A stretch of 38,972 nt of DNA from the NCBI GenBank assembly GCA_003615045.1, contig ML014283.1, forward strand, positions 1 to 38,972. The letters run 5' to 3'. Under the pieces are notes generated by a model. It was given only the letters and a program-made list of their open reading frames with translations, ran no database searches and was not told the DNA's origin. This document shows, one piece after another, positions 19,712 to 30,282 of this stretch. Source of the stretch: Caulochytrium protostelioides (Eukaryota; Chytridiomycota; Caulochytriomycetes; Caulochytriales; Caulochytriaceae). A program made the position numbers and the translations under genes. Positions within the stretch are counted from its first letter, which is position 1. Each line of letters starts with the position of its first letter.

Positions 19712-21046
19712 CTAGGAGGATGCCGTTGCGGATCGGGCTGTCCGTGGCCTGACTTCAGAAGGATCCAGCGTGCGCAGATAAATCGCTGTTGGTGTCTCCA
19801 GGCTAATGACAGCGTTCGTTCCAAGCAAATCAAGTGAGAAAGCAAGAGCAGGATGTGAGTAAGGTAGATAAGAGACTTGGCCACGTAGATCATTGTCAGT
19901 CGAGACGCTCATAAGCGTGGCATCGAGTACTGGAATCAAATACTGGCATACTTACTCGTGTTGGTCTCGCGTACAGGAGGGCCCAGCGGCGATAGCGAGC
20001 CGGTCGCCTGCGCCGCTGAACGCCATGGAGGTGATGCCGCCCGCCGGCACGCGCGGCAGCTGGCGGATGCGTTTCCGCTGCCTACCGTCCCAGACGTTAA
20101 CCATTCCGTCAGTGCCGCCGCTCGCGAACGTGCCGTATGTCGGGTGAAAGGCGAGGGCCTCAATCGAGTGGATGCGCGTCGCCACGTCCGTGAGCTCGCG
20201 GTGGCATTTAAAAGCATATCGCAGCGGCGGCGACGGCGACGGCGTGTTGGCCGCGGCGGCCGCGGGCGCGCGCACCACGCTGTCCATCGCAACACGGCCC
20301 TCGATACTGCCAAGCACAAACGTGCCGGAATCATCAGGCGCGAGCGCGAGACTGCGTGTCATGTACTTCAGCGGGCTTGCCATCTGCCAGAGCAGTCGGC
20401 CTGGCCGCCGAACATCGTAGGCCGCCATCATGCGGTTACTCAGACCGAGCAGCATTGTTTCGCCGCGTACATCCAACGCAAACACTTTGCCAGAAACGCT
20501 GAACCGGTGCACGCATGCAGACGCAGACGAGGATAAATTGGCACGTCGCACATCCCAGAACGCGCAGGTGCCGTCCCAGCTGCCGCTGATAGCCAGCGAC
20601 GTTTCGGTCGCGAAGGCGAGCGCACTTACGGCTGCGGCGTGTGTGCCGAGGACGGCCAGCGGCGTGGACGATGACGAAGCGACGGACGGGGTTGACGATG
20701 GCTGCCAGCAGCGCACTTGGCCGTCGAGGCCGCCCAGCAGAATCCCGCGTCCGCCCGTGACATAGCAGCCCGAGAGCAGCGGCACGAGCGGCGTGCCAGA
20801 GACGGACGCCGAGGCATGGAGGAGCGTGCCGCGGCGGCCGTCATAGAGCCGCGCGACGCCGTCCCAGCTCGTCGCAAGTAGCGTCGATCCGTCGTCATCG
20901 GGATCGAATGCGAGCGCCGAGACGGTGTCGATCGGCGCTGGTTGAACCGACAAACCCGGCGGTGGTAGAACGGCAGAGGGACGGGCCGCGGCGGTGGAGG
21001 TGGCGGCGATCGCCGGTACGCTGGTATCCTTTGCCGATACCAGCAT
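19712..21046 (-). CDS. BUB3: Spindle checkpoint WD40 protein Bub3
   Basis: Two exons, 21046-19956 and 19802-19712, joined in phase 2 (donor GTAAGT, acceptor ATTAG); 393 residues. Bub3 is a seven-blade beta propeller that loads Bub1 and BubR1/Mad3 on kinetochores. Landmarks in order: LLATSWDGVARLYD, GGLDGQVRCW, ISGSWDGTCAFWDVRR, LLGLSNRMMAAYDVRR, SPLKYMTR followed by LGSIEGRVAM, FKCHR, FASGGTDGMVNVWD. Exon 2 supplies AIYLRTLDPSEV, matching the conserved Bub3 end. The SSIEGRVA-KCHR pair occurs in both Bub3 and Rae1/Gle2. The SWDxxxRLYD start, GGxDGxVNxWD and C-terminus favour Bub3. The start is the ATG at 21046; the first 35 residues are an Ala/Ser/Pro extension. Short Ala/Ser insertions occur in several loops. 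Confidence 0.85.
19803..19955 (-). other. Bub3 intron
   Basis: 153 bases; donor GTAAGT, acceptor CATTAG, phase 2. Reading through instead stops after DQHE and loses the conserved C-terminal strand. Confidence 0.8.
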
Positions 21047-21401
21047 GGCGGCTACCACTGAAAAGAGGGAACCCCGCGTAAGGGGATATGAGGTGCAAGT
21101 TCGTTGTGGTCTAATCGAGTATTTGGCAGGAAGGACGGCTGGAGATCAGCTGCTGTCAGCTATGGAGGGTCGGCATCGGTATGAGTCGGTTAACTGGAAC
21201 ATCCGCCAGGACGTGGGGCCATCGGCTATTTAAGGCCAGCCGAAGACCGTCGCTGAGCTTAGAGATCTGCCAATTTAAATATATGAAGCTACAGGTGGCC
21301 GTGCTTCGCGACACGTCGGATCTTTTTGTTACTGCTCTAGCGGGATTTTGTCTATCGATTTTTCTCGGGCTTCGCCAAGTCCTTGTACCACGTGAAAACC
21401 G
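21047..21401. other. Upstream region of BUB3
   Basis: Presumed promoter of the minus-strand BUB3 gene and 3' end of the 21.4-kb orphan. No ORF of interest. Confidence 0.35.
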
Positions 21402-22040
21402 TCAGCGACGCTTATAGTCCCGCTTTTCTTTTTGCTCTTTCCGCTTCGGGGTCCTGGCCTGGACGTTGGCGGCCGGCTGGCTCATCTGGTCCCCGAGCGC
21501 CAGACTCCACCAGCTCGGCACTCGCATCGCCGGTCGTGGCTCGTCTGATCGAAATGACACAGAGGAAGCATGCATATCCGGTTGCAAACTATTCGACCCC
21601 GAACGAGAACGGGTATCCCATATTTCAACTATCTCGAGCCCCAACGTAAAGGCGAGCAGTCAAGGGCATTCGCAAAGCAACGAGTATCAAGCGATGCATT
21701 GCTGTTTGATCATAGACGCCGCACATTTATTCAAGCCGATGATGTCGCCCGATGTTTGCGATTGGATTCAGCCGTGAAGTCAAGTGTTCCACGTGTGTGT
21801 GCTGCCGCCTTCACTGTGCCGCCGCATGGCACCCTTCCGCGCGGCCTCCTTCTCAATGACCCGCCGCCCGCGGTCTTTTTTTTTGCCAGATGGTAGGGGG
21901 AAGTCGGAGTTGGCCCGCTCAGCGGGCGAAGCCGGGTCGGAGCTTGGGGTCTTGCTCGCAGGCGAGACTAAGCCAGATGGGCCAGAGCGAGTGACCGACG
22001 AGCACGGACCACTGACGCCACGTTCTACGAGACCTCGCAT
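21402..22040 (-). CDS. Possible two-exon basic orphan protein
   Basis: Hypothetical model: exons 22040-21815 and 21544-21402, phase 1 (donor GTGAAG, acceptor GATCAG), 122 residues. Both parts show GC-ending codon bias in this frame. The middle reads VIEKEAARKGAMRRH, joined to NEPRPAMRVPSWWSLALGDQ, and the C-terminus TPKRKEQKEKRDYKRR is strongly basic. The N-terminus is Ser/Arg-rich and could be a mitochondrial presequence. I do not recognise the family; a mitochondrial ribosomal or assembly protein, or a nucleolar basic protein, would fit the composition. The donor is weaker than others in the window and the start is uncertain, so the exon pairing needs RNA support. Confidence 0.35.
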
Positions 22041-22348
22041 CGCATCAGTTGAGGCTGACCAACCGTACCACACATGCCATCGTGACCTCCTGATTTGTGT
22101 AGATTTCACTTCCCACCTTGCTAACTCTGGCGTAGGACAGCGTGAGGACCGCTGGCCTCCCCCATGGTACCTTAGCCGATGTCAATCGAGCACCTTAGCC
22201 GTCATCCTTTGACCAGCTCTCACTCTGCCAAAGAACGTCTTATCTGCTTCTTCCTTGTATATCTCGATAGAATCCCTCCATTTGCAAGCCGTTTAGCAGT
22301 CTGTGATACTTGATCCGCCCCCGACGCATTCATACTTACACAACCAAG
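22041..22348. other. Divergent promoter of EMG1
   Basis: Short interval before EMG1 with a pyrimidine-rich patch near 22200-22260. No gene seen. Confidence 0.35.
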
Positions 22349-23053
22349 ATGGAGTTCACCAAGGTGGCCCAAGCGCCGAAGGTCCCAACGACCCGTGCCG
22401 AAAAGGACTCGGCCCGCCGTCTAATTGTCGTGATCTCGGGCGCGACCCTAGAAACCGTCAAGCTCGGCAAGGCCAAGGAAGGCCACTACCAGCTGCTGAA
22501 CTGCGACGACCACCAGCACTTCCTCCGCAAAAACGGCAAGAGCTACACGAACTACCGTCCCGACATCACGCACCAATGCCTGCTGACCCTGCTCGACTCG
22601 CCGCTCAACAAGTCTGGGCAGCTCCAGGTCTACATCCATACTGCCAAGAACGTACTGATCGAAGTCAACCCGCATATCCGTATTCCGCGCACGTACAAGC
22701 GCTTTTCCGGGCTGATGGTTCAACTCCTGCACAAGCTGTCGATTCACGCGACCAACGGCTCGGAGAAGCTGCTCAAAGTTATCAAGAACCCCATTGAGGA
22801 CCACCTGCCCGCAGGAGCCCGCCGCATCACGATGTCGGGCGATGCACCGACGGTCCGCATTAACAAGTTCGTCACGTCCTTGCCGAAAGACCAGCCCGTC
22901 GTTTTCTTTGTGGGTGGGATGGCTCACGGCGAGGACGACTTTGCCGATCACCTTATTGACCAGAAAATTTCGATCTCCGAGTACTCTCTTAGCGCCTCGG
23001 TCACCTGCAGCAAGCTGACCAACGCGTTTGAGGAGATGTGGAATGTCGTTTAA
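22349..23053 (+). CDS. EMG1: rRNA pseudouridine N1-methyltransferase Emg1/Nep1
   Basis: Intronless, 234 residues. A SPOUT-class enzyme that methylates N1 of a pseudouridine in 18S rRNA (later hypermodified) and is needed for small-subunit assembly in the nucleolus. The sequence tracks the family from end to end: [94 protein letters not shown] and, in the knotted SAM-binding part, [11 protein letters not shown] and [12 protein letters not shown]. It ends FEEMWNVV as usual. The start at 22349 lies in CAAGATGGAG, and the eight-residue leader before RAEKDSARR is short. An in-frame GTG/ATG-less extension upstream has no similarity. All key parts are present, so it should be functional. Confidence 0.95.
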   Translation: MEFTKVAQAPKVPTTRAEKDSARRLIVVISGATLETVKLGKAKEGHYQLLNCDDHQHFLRKNGKSYTNYRPDITHQCLLTLLDSPLNKSGQLQVYIHTAKNVLIEVNPHIRIPRTYKRFSGLMVQLLHKLSIHATNGSEKLLKVIKNPIEDHLPAGARRITMSGDAPTVRINKFVTSLPKDQPVVFFVGGMAHGEDDFADHLIDQKISISEYSLSASVTCSKLTNAFEEMWNVV

Positions 23054-25143
23054 GCGCCGTCAGATACAATGCTGCTGATCCGTGGCTCTTTTCACCATCT
23101 CCCTTTCTTCGTGCTCTGTACCATTTTATTTATTCGTGATACCATATGCTTCTCATTTTTGGGGGAGAGCCCGTTTCCATGCAGGTGCTCGCAGACGAGG
23201 CCCTGCGAGAAAGGCAAGTGCTACTGTGGGTCATAACATCGTCACGATCGTGCAGCCATGGCTTGGTCATGTCTTTGTCTTGGATGCTCGTCTTTTCTCG
23301 CGGGATCGACATTGATCATTTCGTAAGCCGACGCCCGACGATGACCGCCTTTGGTGATTTTGCGCGCGGCGATTCGTCGTGATGTGTCCTGCTGCTTGCC
23401 GGAGATTCATCCGTGAGATTTTTCTGACGGCGGCAATCGAAAACCAGTTCATGCGAAGGAGGCGGTGGCGGCATCTCAATCCAACTCGGGCGGATCGGCC
23501 CAGCCGGCCGACATGTCCGCCGTCGCCTAAGGTCAGTTCAGCACCGACGCGGACCTGGACAAGGACACATCATCGCGACACGCACAAAGAAACCGCACCG
23601 CGTCGTTGTTTGACGCCTCCCTGCGCACGGTTCTGCGCGCCGATCCGCTCTCTGACCCTGTCAGCCCTCTGCATGCCCAGATCCGACGTCTCCTCCGCCT
23701 CCGCCTCTGCTTAAGCGGGTCTGCGTCCACGACCATGGTCGGCGTCGTGGGTGGGCCGCCCGTGAACGAACTGCGCAACCACGCGTTGCCATGCGATGCC
23801 ACGCGATGCCCATACGGAAGCCGATGCGATGGTTGGCCCGAGCGTCCGTACGGTGTCGGTATCGCTGTCGTCGTCGTGGTCATCGTGTCCCCCCACGGGC
23901 CCCGCTCGGAGCCCGTTCGGAGGCAGGCCTTGGGTGAGAGGGGATCTGCAGGGCCAGTCTGCTGTGGCCACGGTGGTCGCCGATGTGCGGCGGCCTGCAC
24001 GTGCTTTGCACTGCGTTCGGCGGCGGTCGCGTTCCCTATGTGGAGCGTGGGGCGCGCGCGTCCTTCAGGCCACCCGGGCATACCGAGTGACTCGCGAACA
24101 TCGGCGCCGCCGCATCGATCCTGGACGGCCAGAGAAGAAAAAGACAAAGAAAAAGAAAAAGATGAGCGCGAACATGCAATGCGATGATCCTGCGCGATGG
24201 ACCGCGTGCTCGCGTGCCCTGGTCCAGGCAATGTGGTGTGCTGAGGAGCACGCCACGATAGCACTCACCGCTGCACCAGCGGTCATGCATCGGCCGTTTC
24301 CTTCATTTCGCCTGCCTTCCGTCTTCTGACGCATGCCTGGGGCTTGGACTCGGGTTAAGTCCGCTTGAACGGCGTTTGCATGGCGCGCTCCACTCACCGT
24401 GACCAGTGCCCGCCCATCGTCATCACGGTGGCGTTGGATCAGAACGCGACACGCTTTCCTCGGCGCAAGCCACCCTCGTCTGTATCATACCCTGCATCCA
24501 TTCCCGCATCCGCATCCGCATCCGCCGGCACGTGAAACCCAGCGTTCGGCGGCGCTTCGCCGATCTTCCCCGCTGCATGCTGATGGGCAGCGGCTGCATC
24601 GCCACGCATCTCATCGCACCGCACAGAATGAGAAGATAAAAGACGTCGTCGTCGTCGCCGCTTTGGATCTGACCCGAGTTTGTTGGACGCGCTATCGCGT
24701 CCGTTCCGTTCCATACTCCGCGGCTTTCTACGCCGCTCCCGCACCGCTGCTACTTCGCTGTTACACCGCATCGCCGTCTTGTATAGGAGTTAGGACCGCG
24801 TCTTCGCCGTGGCACCGCGTCTTTTTGGGGTTCCTCGTCAGTCGATCAATCGGGCTGGACGACTCCTTGCCGGCCACGTGGGCCACGCGTGGCGCGATCT
24901 CCTTTCGTCACGTACTTGACGCGCGCACGGGTACACGATCCTAGCTTCTTTGTCACGATTGCGCGTCGGTGCGCGGTCGCTGTGGACTGAGCAGCGGCAT
25001 TCGGACCGCCTTTGGCCAACGCGAGCGCGCTAGCAGTCAGCCGTGCCTGATACCTGCGGTCGGTGAGTCAGCCCGAGCGTGAGTGCCGTCAGGGCTCCTC
25101 ACCCGCGTCGCGGCCCGGCGACGCACTCTCCCTCGTGGGCGTT
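23054..25143. other. Long region between EMG1 and the PI 4-kinase gene
   Basis: No recognised gene in about 2.1 kb. A plus-strand open frame at about 23531-24187 begins with codons of good bias (QFSTDADLDKD..., then SLFDASLRTVLRADPLSDPV) before turning into Val/Arg-rich sequence, and might hold an unassigned exon. Simple tracts: A-rich AAAAG repeats at about 24133-24165 and GCATCC units near 24500-24525. The last few hundred bases presumably form the promoter and leader of the kinase gene. A GTGAGT at 25063 resembles a splice donor and could end a leader exon. Confidence 0.35.
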
Positions 25144-28100
25144 ATGGACGACGCAACGGCAGCCACGGCAGCTACGCCAACCACGCCAGCGACGCCGACG
25201 GCCTCGTTCATGACGGCCCATGCTGTGGCCCCCGGCACACCGCGAGACAACTCCGGCTCGGTCAACCCGAGGCCGGCCTCGCCCGCCGTCCAATCAGCGG
25301 CGCTGGATCCCACTCACTACCTTGCTGTTGTTGCTGGTGGCGACGGCGATGGCAAAGACGACGGTCATGGCGATCCCGGCATTGTTGGAAACCCCATCGT
25401 GACACACATGGCGTCCACAACCGCGCAGCAAACCCTCCAGTCGATACCAAGATCGGCCACAGGATCACAATCCAGCTTGGGCGAAGAAGCGGAGGAGGAC
25501 GCGGATTTGTCGGCGTTGCCGCCTGTTTCGCCCGACGTGGCGCTGGCGGTGGCGTCGCATGCCGCCGAGGCTCTGCAGACGAAGGCCCTGATAGACGCGC
25601 TGATTCCCACGCAAACTGACAAAGCGCTGTCTGGGATGCCAGCGGCGTCGGCGCCCTCCACGAGCTCGCCAACGGACGGTGTCGTGGACGCCATCGCACC
25701 GCCCTCGACCTCCTCATTACCCTCGCTTTCCTCGCCGCCGTGGGCGACCGCGCGTGGTGCGACGCATTTGACGAATTTGGTGACGGAGACGGCGGCGATC
25801 CTCGGCGAGCCGGCCTTGGCGGGGTATCACGGCATAGCGTCCTTGCCGCCGGCTCCCGCAGCGAAACGCGAGGACCAGCTCGCGGCCGATGGTTTCGAAG
25901 ACGTCCGCGACGACGATGACCTGCTCAGCCTGGGCGATGCCGGCTCGGCAGAAGACAAGGCCGGCGACGACAACGATACTGGGGATGGGCGGGACCTCAG
26001 CTTCCACGACGTTGTGGAAGATCTGCTGGAGGACGCTGTCCAGCAGGACGATATTAATACAACGTCGGCATTGGCCGCCGAGGCTTCGGGACAAGCGCCG
26101 TTGCTGCAGAGTGTCGACCATGACGCGGTGGTCGCGGCTGCGGCGGCGCATCACTCGACGACGGCGAGTGACGCGGGCGATGTGGCGGTAGAGTACGGGT
26201 CCGTGGCTTCGTCGTCCCCGGCGTCCGCCGCGGCGGCCACAACGGCGACCGCCAAATCGCGGCCGCGCCAGCCAACGGTCTCGACTGATCTTCCCGATAC
26301 GTTCACGACGCCCATTGTCTCCAAGGCCCAGCTTGCGCATCCACGCTCGAAAGCCTCCTTCGTTTCGCCGTCCCATACGAATACGGACGGCAAAAGCAAG
26401 CGCGCGACGTCTGAGCCGAGCGGGCCGTCGCAGTCGCGGGGTAAGGCCTCGGCAATCCCGGTCGTCACAGCCGCCGATATGGAGCCGCCCGTCGTTACGA
26501 GCGCGAGCTACCGCGCGCCATCTTCGTGGCTGCTGCGCCTCTTCGAATGGGAACATTTCGGAATGCTCTGGATTCTGCGGTATCTAAACGACTCCAAGCA
26601 CTTCAACAGTCCTGGTGTGCAGTACTACCTCTGCGACAAGCTACGCTCCTGTTCAGACGACGCCATCGACTTCTGCTTGCCTCAGCTCTGCCGCATGGCC
26701 GCCATGCGGACGTCACAAAACGCTGCGCTCGAAGAATTTATTTTGGGACGGTGCCGCGACAAGCCGCATATGGCGCTCAAAACTCTCTGGTTTCTGCAAG
26801 CCTTTCTCAACGATACCCCGCCTGCGCAAAAGATCAAGGTGCCTTACATTTTGGGCCAGCGCCTGGTGCGGGCCCTCCAGATTCAAATGTTCTCCAATAC
26901 CCGGCCGTCGTCTGGCAACGAGCACCGTCGGTTAGTAGAGGGCGCCGATGCGGGCCCCCGCATGCGCCATAACGCGGCGCCCGCGATGGTTGGGATGGCC
27001 GCCATGATGGCCTCGATTGTCGCGCCGGCCCTGATGGCACCTGCGACCCAGCTCGCGCTCAAGGAAGGGGCGCGATGGCATCCACGGCTGTGGGCGATGC
27101 AGGATGTCGACCCTGGCCGGCCCAAGTCGGCGACGGTCAAACCGCCACTCAGCAAAAGCGAGAGTATGCCGATGCTCAGCGACGGGCTGCGCCGCCACGG
27201 TGCCGGCGGCGCGGTTTCAAGCACAATCGGCGTCACGTCGGCCTCCGTGGCCGCGACCGACTCACCGTCGTATGCGCATGCCGTGCGGACCCCATCGGCG
27301 ACGCCGAACCCCACCCCCCGGATCCCGAGCAAACCGCCATCGCCGCCGCTGCCATCGCATCTGGGCGGCCAGCTCTTTGAGGACGACCCTGACTTGTGGC
27401 AGCAGCACCTGCACGAGCGGGTCATGACACGGATCCCCACCGACCCGCCGCCGCTCCACATCATGCATGCTGGCAAGGCCTTCTCATTTGCGTGGTTCTT
27501 GCGCGATGCGGTGGGCATGATGCACGTTGATCCTGACGCCTCCGATGCGACCCTGCTTGCTCTCTATCCCGAGCACCAACGCGCCTTTTTTTTCCACGCC
27601 GCCATGTCCTTCAATATGGCCCTCATCGAGATTAGCGACCGCCTGCGCACGTTTGATAAACCAAGTCGCCAGGTCGCGCTGCGCCACGAACTTGAACTGC
27701 TCAACCACAACTTGCCCGCCCGGGTGTGTATGCCGATGTGGTGCCGCCGCGAGGCGAGCACGGACGCGACGGGCGTCGAGGAGCACCAACACCTGTGGGT
27801 CGCGCGCGTCGTCACCTCCGAGGCCGTGGTGCTCAACTCTGCCGACCGCACGCCGTATCTGCTGCTCGTCGAAGTCATTGCCGAACTGCCTCGCGAAGTA
27901 CCCTCCGAACCTTACGTAGCGTCGCCTGTGTCCGTTACGGGGCCGGCGTCGCCTGCGCCTGCCGTCAACCGAAAGACCAACCTATTGGCCAACTCGGCGA
28001 TTGGGCACTCAGACTCCATGCCGAATCTCCACATCCTCACGCAAATCGCGCCGGGCGTGCAGGCGCCCAGCAAAGCCAGCAGCGCCCAGCGTGCCCAGAC

Positions 28101-29979
28101 GCTGTCCCCAGGCGCGGGTCCTCTCTCGGCCGGGCCCGTGTCGGCGACTCACTCCCTCAATGCGCTGGGTGCTGCCGACCGCGACCCGGCCACGGCGCTT
28201 GGCAACAGCGCCACCAAAACCATCCATGACACCCTCACGGCCAAGATTCGCACGGCCGTTGTGATGCTCGCTCAGCTCTACCACGAGCAGCACCGCGAGC
28301 TGCTGGCCGAGGCCCGCGCTGCCGCCGTGCCCAAACGCGGTCATGCCGCGGCCACGAGCAACGGCACGGCCGCGGGGGGCGGCGGCAACAGCAGCGGTGG
28401 CAGTGGCAGTGGCGGTGGCAGTGGCGGCCCGAACAGCGGCCCGAGCGATGCGCACGGCCGCCCCCACCCGACCGGCAAAGGCTCGATCGATCTGGACCGG
28501 CCGACGCCGCGGCCCATGAACGGCCGGGCCAGCATCTCGGGCGCGCACCCGATGCTTTCGCAGTCGGCACCGCCGTCGCCCATGTCCAAGCGCCATCGCT
28601 TCCTGATTTCATTCGAGACGATCCGCGCGCGCGTGCTGAAGGAGATGATGGCGTTCGAGCAGGAGCGGCTCGCGTTGCAAGAGCAAGCCGCAGCGGAAGC
28701 CGCCGTTGCGCGTGCCGGCGAAGGGGGCGGGGCGGTGGCCGGTCCCCTGGGGCATGACACGATGAGTCCCATGTCGATGTCCGACCCTCTGGCCCACGCG
28801 CGACCATCAACGGAAGTCCCGTTGACCGCGACGACCGAGACGTCCACGGGAACGGCGGCGCGCGCGGCGACGGCGCCTGCTGATGACCCGTCGGCGTCCG
28901 TGCTGTCGGAGGACTTCGCGGGCAAGCAAGAGCGTCTCCGCCTGGTCAGCCCCTATGGACACTGCCGGGGGTGGCAGATTAAGAGCGTCATTGTGAAGTC
29001 CGGCGCTGACCTGCGCCAGGAGCAGTTTGCGCTGCAGCTGATCCAGGAAATGCAGCGCTGGTGGCAGGAGCACGACAGCCCCGCGTGGGTACATGCGTTC
29101 AAGATTCTTGTGATCTCAGACCAAAGCGGGCTCGTGGAGACGATCACGAACTCGGTCTCAGTCCATTCACTCAAAAAGAAAGGTGTCGCGCCCCCGGGGT
29201 CGCCGAAGAGCAGCGAGGGCCTGCCGGCGACGCTGCTGGATGTGTTCAAGGAACGGTACGGTAACCCGAAGAGTCGGCGCTTCCGGGAAGCGCAGGACAA
29301 CTTCTCCCGCTCGCTCGTGGGCTACTCGATCGTCTCTTACCTACTGCAGCTGAAGGACCGCCACAACGGCAATATCCTCCTGACAAAGGAGGGCTCTCTC
29401 GTCCACATCGATTTCGGTTTCATGCTCAGCAACTCCCCCGGGTCGCTCGGCATGGAGCTGGCGCCGTTCAAGCTGACCCAGGAGTACATTGACATCCTCG
29501 GCGGGATCCACTCCGAGGCCTTTGCCCGCTTCCGGCGCCGCTTCAAGAAGGCCTTTGCCGACCTGCGCAACAAGCGCGACGAGATCGTGGCGCTCGTCCA
29601 GATCATGGAGCGCGAGTCGACCCTGCCCTGCTTCACCGGCGCCGCGTCGAAGCCGAGCGCCGTGGCGGCTGCGACGCAGTTCCAGCAGCACCCGCTGGCG
29701 CTTGATGCCGACCAAGCGCTGGCCAGGGGCGCCGCGGACGCCGGCGCTGACGCGAGCGGGGGAGCCCGCGGCGCCGTGGGCACGAGCATCGGGACCTCGA
29801 ACGACAGTGCGCGGCCGAACGCCGACGCATTTCCGGTCGCCGCGGCTCTCTGTGACCGCTTCCACCGCGACACGCCCAACGTCGACGATGTGCTCGATGG
29901 TCTCATCGATGGCGCGTGCAATAGCACATTCACGTTGCTCTACGATACGTTCCAGTACTACACCAACGGCATTGTCTAA
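25144..29979 (+). CDS. PIK1: Phosphatidylinositol 4-kinase beta, Pik1 type
   Basis: Intronless, 1611 residues from the first ATG. Phosphorylates phosphatidylinositol to PI4P at the Golgi (and in yeast the nucleus), supporting secretion. The first roughly 455 residues are Ala/Ser/Thr/acidic and disordered. Residues about 460-575 form the lipid-kinase-unique helical domain (WLLRLFEWEHFGMLWILRYL, then LCRMAAMRTSQNAALEEF). Variable linkers include a Gly/Ser run near 1080. The C-terminal kinase domain starts at SPYGHCRGWQIKSVIVKSG and includes DLRQEQFALQLI, the catalytic loop KDRHNGNILL (Asp1405) and HIDFGFML (Asp1423), and ends YDTFQYYTNGIV as in PI4K beta proteins. An Ala-rich insertion of about 60 residues separates LPCF from DVLDGLIDGACNS, longer than in yeast Pik1. 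The protein is markedly longer than yeast Pik1 (about 1066). Confidence 0.92.
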   Translation: MDDATAATAATPTTPATPTASFMTAHAVAPGTPRDNSGSVNPRPASPAVQSAALDPTHYLAVVAGGDGDGKDDGHGDPGIVGNPIVTHMASTTAQQTLQSIPRSATGSQSSLGEEAEEDADLSALPPVSPDVALAVASHAAEALQTKALIDALIPTQTDKALSGMPAASAPSTSSPTDGVVDAIAPPSTSSLPSLSSPPWATARGATHLTNLVTETAAILGEPALAGYHGIASLPPAPAAKREDQLAADGFEDVRDDDDLLSLGDAGSAEDKAGDDNDTGDGRDLSFHDVVEDLLEDAVQQDDINTTSALAAEASGQAPLLQSVDHDAVVAAAAAHHSTTASDAGDVAVEYGSVASSSPASAAAATTATAKSRPRQPTVSTDLPDTFTTPIVSKAQLAHPRSKASFVSPSHTNTDGKSKRATSEPSGPSQSRGKASAIPVVTAADMEPPVVTSASYRAPSSWLLRLFEWEHFGMLWILRYLNDSKHFNSPGVQYYLCDKLRSCSDDAIDFCLPQLCRMAAMRTSQNAALEEFILGRCRDKPHMALKTLWFLQAFLNDTPPAQKIKVPYILGQRLVRALQIQMFSNTRPSSGNEHRRLVEGADAGPRMRHNAAPAMVGMAAMMASIVAPALMAPATQLALKEGARWHPRLWAMQDVDPGRPKSATVKPPLSKSESMPMLSDGLRRHGAGGAVSSTIGVTSASVAATDSPSYAHAVRTPSATPNPTPRIPSKPPSPPLPSHLGGQLFEDDPDLWQQHLHERVMTRIPTDPPPLHIMHAGKAFSFAWFLRDAVGMMHVDPDASDATLLALYPEHQRAFFFHAAMSFNMALIEISDRLRTFDKPSRQVALRHELELLNHNLPARVCMPMWCRREASTDATGVEEHQHLWVARVVTSEAVVLNSADRTPYLLLVEVIAELPREVPSEPYVASPVSVTGPASPAPAVNRKTNLLANSAIGHSDSMPNLHILTQIAPGVQAPSKASSAQRAQTLSPGAGPLSAGPVSATHSLNALGAADRDPATALGNSATKTIHDTLTAKIRTAVVMLAQLYHEQHRELLAEARAAAVPKRGHAAATSNGTAAGGGGNSSGGSGSGGGSGGPNSGPSDAHGRPHPTGKGSIDLDRPTPRPMNGRASISGAHPMLSQSAPPSPMSKRHRFLISFETIRARVLKEMMAFEQERLALQEQAAAEAAVARAGEGGGAVAGPLGHDTMSPMSMSDPLAHARPSTEVPLTATTETSTGTAARAATAPADDPSASVLSEDFAGKQERLRLVSPYGHCRGWQIKSVIVKSGADLRQEQFALQLIQEMQRWWQEHDSPAWVHAFKILVISDQSGLVETITNSVSVHSLKKKGVAPPGSPKSSEGLPATLLDVFKERYGNPKSRRFREAQDNFSRSLVGYSIVSYLLQLKDRHNGNILLTKEGSLVHIDFGFMLSNSPGSLGMELAPFKLTQEYIDILGGIHSEAFARFRRRFKKAFADLRNKRDEIVALVQIMERESTLPCFTGAASKPSAVAAATQFQQHPLALDADQALARGAADAGADASGGARGAVGTSIGTSNDSARPNADAFPVAAALCDRFHRDTPNVDDVLDGLIDGACNSTFTLLYDTFQYYTNGIV

Positions 29980-30282
29980 CGCTTCTGGTGGACGCTTCAA
30001 GGGTAGGATCCTCCGGGGGTATGCGCCTCAGGATGACCGACGGTCACGTTTCGTTTCTGCGAGTGACCAATTCTATACCTCTTCTGTCCCCGTTGTTTCT
30101 TTTTTCTCCATTTTTTGATAGATTTTTTTTTTTAAATAAATAGCGGGGATCGCAAACCGAGATGCGTGATCACTTTGGAACACTTTCACGTGCGACAGGA
30201 TCATGGAAACCCGGTGATCCCCCCGGATGCTTGTCGCATCTCGATGTCGCGTCAGGCGAGCATGATCTAGCAGCCATGTGCT
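29980..30282. other. Convergent 3' region
   Basis: Separates the converging PI 4-kinase and 530-aa membrane-protein genes; T-rich from about 30098, with no gene. Confidence 0.4.
30135..30140 (+). terminator. AATAAA polyadenylation signal of the PI 4-kinase gene
   Basis: Canonical AATAAA about 155 bases past the stop codon, directly after a T run (30122-30133). Position and strand fit the kinase transcript end. Confidence 0.5.

Noticed and set aside
19952-21046. Rae1/Gle2 as the identity of the WD40 protein
   Set aside because: SLKYxTR-like, GGTDGMVNVWD and the second-exon end AIYLRTLDPSEV fit Bub3 better, although IEGRVA and KCHR are shared by both.
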